Virus record (IMG/VR): IMGVR_UViG_3300030329_003452
Span: 15,308 to 37,889 of that record
Direction: 5' to 3' (one strand)
Length of the DNA stretch: 22,582 bases
From: a virus
The position numbers and the translations under genes are program-made. Every line of letters starts with the position of its first letter. Position 1 is the first letter of the stretch. The notes beneath the pieces were generated by a model. It worked only from the letters and a program-made list of their open reading frames with translations. It was not told the origin of the DNA and made no database searches. Below are positions 18,664 through 22,582 of this stretch, in pieces.

Positions 18664-19085
18664 TTGAAACTAATGTTTCAGATGAATTGTTGGAATCTAT
18701 AAAAAAGAATGAAGGTTTCAGATCTAGAGTTTACAAAGACTCTTTAGGGTTTGATACGATTGGATATGGATTTGCAATCAAGGATTTAGATCTGGATGAG
18801 AATATATCAGAACAGATATTAATTCAGAAACTGTTAAAGCTGGTAAAAAATACTCATAAGAAATTTCCATGGTTAGATGAACAGCCAGAGGTAGTTAAGG
18901 ATGTTATATATGAAATGTGTTACCAGCTTGGTGTGACAGGTGTATCTAAATTTAAAAAGACTTTAAAATATGTCGAACAAAACGATTACGAGTCAGCTTC
19001 TATAGAGATGCTTGATAGTCGTTGGGCGTTACAAACTCCAGCACGTGCTAATCTTTTAGCTGAAAAAATGAAGAGCGTGGTGTGA
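18660..19085 (+). CDS. GH24 lysozyme (endolysin)
   Basis: This 141-residue protein is a T4-type lysozyme that cuts the glycan strands of peptidoglycan. The catalytic triad is intact and spaced as in T4: E18 in KKNEGFR, D27 in VYKDSLG and T33 in DTIGYG, exactly 9 and 6 residues apart. The helical C-terminal lobe has YEMCYQLGVTGVSKFKKTLK and DSRWALQTPARANLLAEKM, the usual W-x-x-Q-T-P-x-R motif. There is no signal peptide or SAR-type N-terminal membrane segment, so it should need a holin to cross the membrane. It starts with GTG at 18660, overlapping the stop of the holin candidate (GTGA). Confidence 0.95.
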   Translation: MIETNVSDELLESIKKNEGFRSRVYKDSLGFDTIGYGFAIKDLDLDENISEQILIQKLLKLVKNTHKKFPWLDEQPEVVKDVIYEMCYQLGVTGVSKFKKTLKYVEQNDYESASIEMLDSRWALQTPARANLLAEKMKSVV

Positions 19086-19086
19086 T

Positions 19087-19392
19087 TTGGACTTCATTCA
19101 GATATTAGAATCATTTGGAATCCCAGTAACTATGTCAATAGCTTTTGGGTATTTCATATGGAAGCAAAACAATTTTATTCAAAAAACTCTTATGGAAGAA
19201 TTAGACCAAGACTTTAAAAGACTTGAGGGAATTATAATAAAATTAATTGATCAACAAAAATTAGTACAAATGGAACAAAAGAAAATGCGAGGTATATTTA
19301 AAGCACAAATAGAAGTGGTGGCTCGTCTCAGTGGAAACGGCCTTAAAGATAAATATATGCGCATTTTAGAAAAAGAACATAATGACGAATAA
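19087..19392 (+). CDS. BhlA/UviB-like holin candidate, 101 residues
   Basis: The first start codon is TTG at 19087, one base after the lysozyme stop, without a strong ribosome binding site. The N-terminus MDFIQILESFGIPVTMSIAF then GYFIWKQN is a membrane segment of about 18-20 residues with a short periplasmic or cytoplasmic end, followed by a long charged helix (EELDQDFKRLEGIIIKLIDQ onward). This form, including F-G-x-x-x-x-x-x-F-x-x-F-x-W/Y-K-Q-N, is that of BhlA/UviB-type bacteriocin-phage holins. Two holin-like genes thus flank the lysozyme; one may be a holin and the other an antiholin. Confidence 0.68.
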   Translation: MDFIQILESFGIPVTMSIAFGYFIWKQNNFIQKTLMEELDQDFKRLEGIIIKLIDQQKLVQMEQKKMRGIFKAQIEVVARLSGNGLKDKYMRILEKEHNDE

Positions 19393-19402
19393 AGGGGAAC
19401 AT

Positions 19403-19744
19403 ATGTTAATAGTAGATAAAGAGGCACAATCACATGCACCTACCTCGAAGTTTTTAACAAAAGAGGAACTATCAGGAGGCGGAGTTGACCAAGGTCATTT
19501 TCCAAGAAGATTAAATTATATCTTTAAATATAAAAGACCTATTGATATTCCAGAAAAAGAAGCTAAATTACTGGTAGGTAAATATGAATCAATATATCAT
19601 TCTGATGACCTTGGAAATGAGATTATTGAAAATAAGCCGAAACAGGAAGAAAAAATTATAAATGAAGTAAAGATAGAACAAACTAAAGAAAGTATGATAA
19701 ATGACGTGGTTACAAGTACTACAGGACATAGGAGCAATAGCTAA
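19403..19744 (+). CDS. hypothetical protein, 113 residues
   Basis: The frame extends back to an ATG at 19382 inside the previous gene, but the ATG at 19403 is preferred because AAAGGGGAAC lies just before it. The protein begins MLIVDKEAQSHAPTSKFLTK and has a small folded-looking N-terminal half (a Y-I-F-K-Y-K-R-P-I-D-I-P-E-K-E-A pattern, reading as strand plus helix) and a charged tail (KPKQEEKIINEVKIEQ). Its last 44 bases overlap the next gene in another frame. A short virion protein before a head-to-tail connector is plausible from order. No family is recognised. Confidence 0.6.
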   Translation: MLIVDKEAQSHAPTSKFLTKEELSGGGVDQGHFPRRLNYIFKYKRPIDIPEKEAKLLVGKYESIYHSDDLGNEIIENKPKQEEKIINEVKIEQTKESMINDVVTSTTGHRSNS

Positions 19745-20312
19745 CGACCCAGACTTAACGTCTTTAAAGGAAAGAGCTAAATATCACTTTGGAAAAGCCT
19801 TTAGTGATATTATTATGTCTGGAGAATATACACAAAATGATATTCCTGGTTATTTTAAATTGATTACTAGTGTCAATTTTGTTACAAATCCTTATGATCT
19901 TTCTAATCATGTTCTATTAAAAATAGATAAAATATTTTTAAATCCAACTTCTGATAATACATCTACATCCAAATTTGTATCAGTAAAACCAATAGAAGAT
20001 ATTATTCAGATGTCAAGTAATGATCATATGCGTCCAGGAAAACAGGATGTATTTATGTACCGAGCAGGTAACGATTTGCATGCTTTTACAAAAGATGGCA
20101 CAACAACACCAGCTTCTGCTGGAGATAGACAATCTACTATAAACCTAAACCAAAGCGGTAATGATACTTTCTACATGTATTATGTTGAGGATTTTGATTA
20201 TTCAGCCTTTGAAGATGATTATGAATTAAATTCAGGGCAATTGTCCTTTTCTTTTACAAGAAAATGTATTGGAATGGCAGGAGCTAATTTGATTGCGGAG
20301 GATGCACAATAA
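19701..20312 (+). CDS. head-tail adaptor candidate, 203 residues
   Basis: ATG 19701 lies within the end of the previous gene; the overlap of 44 bases is the longest here, and the ribosome binding site is weak. The protein has an N-terminal helical part (MTWLQVLQDIGAIANDPDLT, LKERAKYHFGKAFSDIIMSG) and a strand-rich rest with PGYFKLITSVNFVTNPYDLS and YYVEDFDYSAFEDDYELNS, closing with a helix. Opening with helices that could pack on the portal and then a beta part is usual for adaptor or neck proteins of short-tailed phages. The assignment comes from order and shape, not from a recognised motif. Confidence 0.55.
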   Translation: MTWLQVLQDIGAIANDPDLTSLKERAKYHFGKAFSDIIMSGEYTQNDIPGYFKLITSVNFVTNPYDLSNHVLLKIDKIFLNPTSDNTSTSKFVSVKPIEDIIQMSSNDHMRPGKQDVFMYRAGNDLHAFTKDGTTTPASAGDRQSTINLNQSGNDTFYMYYVEDFDYSAFEDDYELNSGQLSFSFTRKCIGMAGANLIAEDAQ

Positions 20313-21208
20313 TGAAAGTTAAAGATTTATTTAATTTATGTAGAGCAGACATATCAGCATTAAGTTCTGCCCAGGACGTGGTTAGATGTGCTAATAAAAC
20401 AATAAGAGAAATTAATTATGCAGTCCAAGGAATAAGAACAACAGACGAGCTTAAAGGTATAGTAGCCCAAACAACTTCAGCAACGATTGTTTTTGCTGAT
20501 GCAACTCCAAATACTTTTACAGTAAGTGGAGAAACATTTTCAACAAAAGGAGTTCAGGTGGGCGATCTTCTTATTTTAAAAACCGTAAACCCTGGAACCT
20601 ATATTGTAAATACAGTTGCAAGCGAAACGCAATTAACTGTATCTAATTCAGTGTATGGTGCCTGGGAAGAAACAGGCTCAAAAACAGGAGACTACTGGAT
20701 AGTTAGACCTCCATCTGTAATTGCAGCAGCATCTAAAGCTAATCAATATAGCTTTGATTGGACAAATTCTACAGTTACTCTTGGAACTAGAACAAAAATT
20801 GTAGAGCAAGTATTTATAAATGATTTAGAATTAGAAATGAAAGATCAGCCCTATGCTTATGATTCAGATAGAACTAAGGATTATGTGGCAACATTCATTG
20901 GTAGAAGCGTCATGCACCTACCATCCAACAGATTTACTGGCTCAGGGGATACTTTGAAATTTAGAATTGAAAAAGATATTTCTATTATAGACACTACAGA
21001 CTGGGATACAACAATTGATATTCCAGCACAATATGAACAAGTTCTAATATCAGGAACCAAATACTGCTTACTTGCTTTACCTAAATATAAAGATGCAGAT
21101 ATGTATACCATTGAACAACAAAACTACACATCTGAAATACAAGCACTCCAAAACAATGAGGTGAAGCGACTACCTGGCGAAGATATTGATGTAACCTATA
21201 GGTATTAA
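20312..21208 (+). CDS. tail adaptor-like protein, 298 residues
   Basis: The ATG at 20312 overlaps the previous stop (TAATG), and its own stop does the same with the next gene. The protein has an N-terminal helical region (MKVKDLFNLCRADISALSSA, QDVVRCANKTIREINYAVQG), then a beta-rich domain with short-linked strands (TFTVSGETFSTKGVQVGDLL, TVNPGTYIVNT, TQLTVSNSVYGAWEET), and a C-terminal part with RFRIEKDISII-type strands and helices (EQVLISGTKYCLLALPKYKD). This is how tail tubular or gp4-like adaptor proteins of podoviruses are often built, although I cannot name the family. It stands just before the P22 gp10-like gene. Confidence 0.6.
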   Translation: MKVKDLFNLCRADISALSSAQDVVRCANKTIREINYAVQGIRTTDELKGIVAQTTSATIVFADATPNTFTVSGETFSTKGVQVGDLLILKTVNPGTYIVNTVASETQLTVSNSVYGAWEETGSKTGDYWIVRPPSVIAAASKANQYSFDWTNSTVTLGTRTKIVEQVFINDLELEMKDQPYAYDSDRTKDYVATFIGRSVMHLPSNRFTGSGDTLKFRIEKDISIIDTTDWDTTIDIPAQYEQVLISGTKYCLLALPKYKDADMYTIEQQNYTSEIQALQNNEVKRLPGEDIDVTYRY

Positions 21209-22582
21209 TGGCTAAAAAGTATATATCAGATTTTACAGGTGGATTAAATGATGTAACAAGAAGTGATTTATTGGCAGATAACCAAGTTACGGAATGTATT
21301 AATTATGAAATAACAGGAACAGGTAATCTTGAAAAGCGTAAATCTACTGAGATATTTGATCCGTTCTTAGATGAGATTCTAGAAGAATTATTTAGCATAT
21401 CTACAGGAGGTAGTATATTATCTATATCTCAACCGTACTACCCTCCATTAAAATTAGAACAGCAAGCAAACGATTTTTTCCTTTTTGTTTTTGGAATTAA
21501 CAGTTCTTCGAACAGGGTATTGTATGCACTTTATGAAGAGGAAGTAGAGGATACTACTATTAATCCTTGGACATATCAGTATACAAATGAGGCTGGCTCT
21601 GTTGTTGATTTGTTACACTCTTATAAAAGTTTAAAAGCATCATTTGTAACAGATTTTTTAAACTTTGATGTAGGTTCAGAAAAGGCAAATTTTACGAATG
21701 GATCAGACCCAAATGGCTTCTTTTACGTGGACAATAAACGACAGGCATCATCAGGAACTTTAGGATTTGATCCTCCACTTAATCCCCCAATCATTAAATC
21801 TTTAAGGGACGATACATCTAACAGAAACCTTCCTGTATTTAGTTTTGAAAATTTTACTAGAGATGCTGATGTGGAATATGTATCAGAACCAGGATATATA
21901 CAGGTCGTTTATAGTTATGTAACTGAGGATGGCTTTGAAAGTAATCCTTCTCCTGTATCAGCCGTTGCTGATTATGCATTTTTTCATAAAGATTCAGACA
22001 GAATTAACACACAAAAATTAAATAAATTTATTGTTAGTAATTTATCTATACCTTCTACAATGGGGTCGGAGTATGTTAGCAGAGTAAAGTATTTCAATAT
22101 TTATGCAAGAGTATTTAAAAGTTTAAAGGCATTAGCTTCTAAAAATTTTGAATTTGTACAACAGGTTGGAGTTGTTTCTAAAAGCAGATGGGGTTCAAAC
22201 ACAGAAAACACTTACGAAATTGAGAGACCTTTAGAGCCAGGCAATATTGCAACATACGAAAATGATGCCGCTCCAATGTCAAAATTTGTAGCAACCACTG
22301 GAGGCGTAACATTTTTAGGTAATACAAAAAACGCCTTAGGAATACCAGGAGGAGATTTTAAGTATAAGGCACCTATAAGTATATATAATTCTAACAATCA
22401 CACATTTATAGATGCTCCAATACAATTAAGAGTATGGGATTCCCAAGGTAATCCAGATGATGATTCAAAGAAAATTTCAAGTCTTAAATGGAAAACGTTT
22501 TTTACCTTTAACCAATCTATGGATGCAGCCGATTTAATTTCTACTCCTAACAGAATGAGCGAGATGGCACGAGAACATATAA
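21208..22582 (+). CDS. tail stabilisation-like protein (P22 gp10-like), 3' end outside window
   Basis: The frame starts at ATG 21208, overlapping the previous stop (TAATG), and stays open to the window edge, with 458 complete codons. It begins MAKKYISDFTGGLNDVTRSD, then LLADNQVTECINYEITGTGN and LEKRKST. That opening (D-F-x-G-G-L-N, L-L-x-D-N-Q, N-x-x-x-x-x-x-G-x-L-x-K-R) is the usual start of P22 gp10-like stabilisation proteins and related podovirus tail hub proteins. Beta-propeller-like strands follow (VVYSYVTEDGFESNPSPVSA, FNIYARVFK). It would close the portal channel below the adaptor ring and carry the tail needle or spikes. Being incomplete, its full length and C-terminal domain cannot be judged. 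Confidence 0.8.
   Translation, partial: MAKKYISDFTGGLNDVTRSDLLADNQVTECINYEITGTGNLEKRKSTEIFDPFLDEILEELFSISTGGSILSISQPYYPPLKLEQQANDFFLFVFGINSSSNRVLYALYEEEVEDTTINPWTYQYTNEAGSVVDLLHSYKSLKASFVTDFLNFDVGSEKANFTNGSDPNGFFYVDNKRQASSGTLGFDPPLNPPIIKSLRDDTSNRNLPVFSFENFTRDADVEYVSEPGYIQVVYSYVTEDGFESNPSPVSAVADYAFFHKDSDRINTQKLNKFIVSNLSIPSTMGSEYVSRVKYFNIYARVFKSLKALASKNFEFVQQVGVVSKSRWGSNTENTYEIERPLEPGNIATYENDAAPMSKFVATTGGVTFLGNTKNALGIPGGDFKYKAPISIYNSNNHTFIDAPIQLRVWDSQGNPDDDSKKISSLKWKTFFTFNQSMDAADLISTPNRMSEMAREHI

Overview
The window is a contiguous segment of a double-stranded DNA phage or prophage, AT-rich and almost fully coding, with a podovirus-like layout. The evidence is a large terminase, a P22-type portal, a scaffold and capsid pair, short adaptor-type tail genes and a P22 gp10-like tail protein, with no tape-measure, sheath or major tail-tube gene in view. 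Strong AGGAGG-type ribosome binding sites and TAATG or ATGA gene overlaps are common. The T4-type (GH24) lysozyme is mostly known from phages of Gram-negative hosts, whereas the BhlA-like holin candidate and the replisome-organizer-like protein resemble proteins common in Firmicutes phages. I therefore leave the host open.

Left arm (1-7159, all minus strand): a leftward early operon. Reading with transcription, it starts with small, strongly acidic proteins of unknown function (7159-4866). Then come a compact tyrosine recombinase (4866-4303), more small proteins (4187-2903, including a membrane peptide and a Cys4 zinc-binding peptide too short for usual gene calling), a helix-turn-helix protein with small-terminase features, and a recombination cassette: YqaJ-type exonuclease, a small conserved protein and RecT. 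A last gene runs off the left edge. Several small genes share near-identical ribosome-binding leaders, which suggests cassette-like duplication.

Centre (7160-7797): a divergent control region of about 400 bp without a convincing gene (7214-7608). It holds two copies of an inverted-repeat module, one enclosing a perfect TATAAT, a 12-bp palindrome, and an unusually GC-rich patch with alternative hairpins. It is followed by a TTGACA promoter-like site, a doubtful 27-residue hydrophobic peptide, and a relic that matches the linker of the downstream replication gene and carries a (GATAAA)n repeat. This is the best place for the genetic switch and/or replication origin.

Right arm (7798-22582, all plus strand): small early proteins and an excisionase-like helix-turn-helix protein, a replisome-organizer-like protein, terminase large subunit, portal, two portal-distal proteins (one with MORN-type repeats), two small proteins, scaffold and major capsid protein. 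These are followed by a group of related decoration-like proteins and a lysis cassette (holin candidate, GH24 lysozyme, BhlA-like holin candidate). Head-to-tail adaptor candidates come next, and finally a P22 gp10-like protein that runs off the right edge.

I found no tRNA, rRNA, CRISPR array or insertion sequence. The most interesting signals are the duplicated dyad modules and GC hairpins of the control region, the replication-gene relic, the duplicated leader that has lost its start codon, the acidic small-protein cluster, and the related structural genes after the capsid gene.
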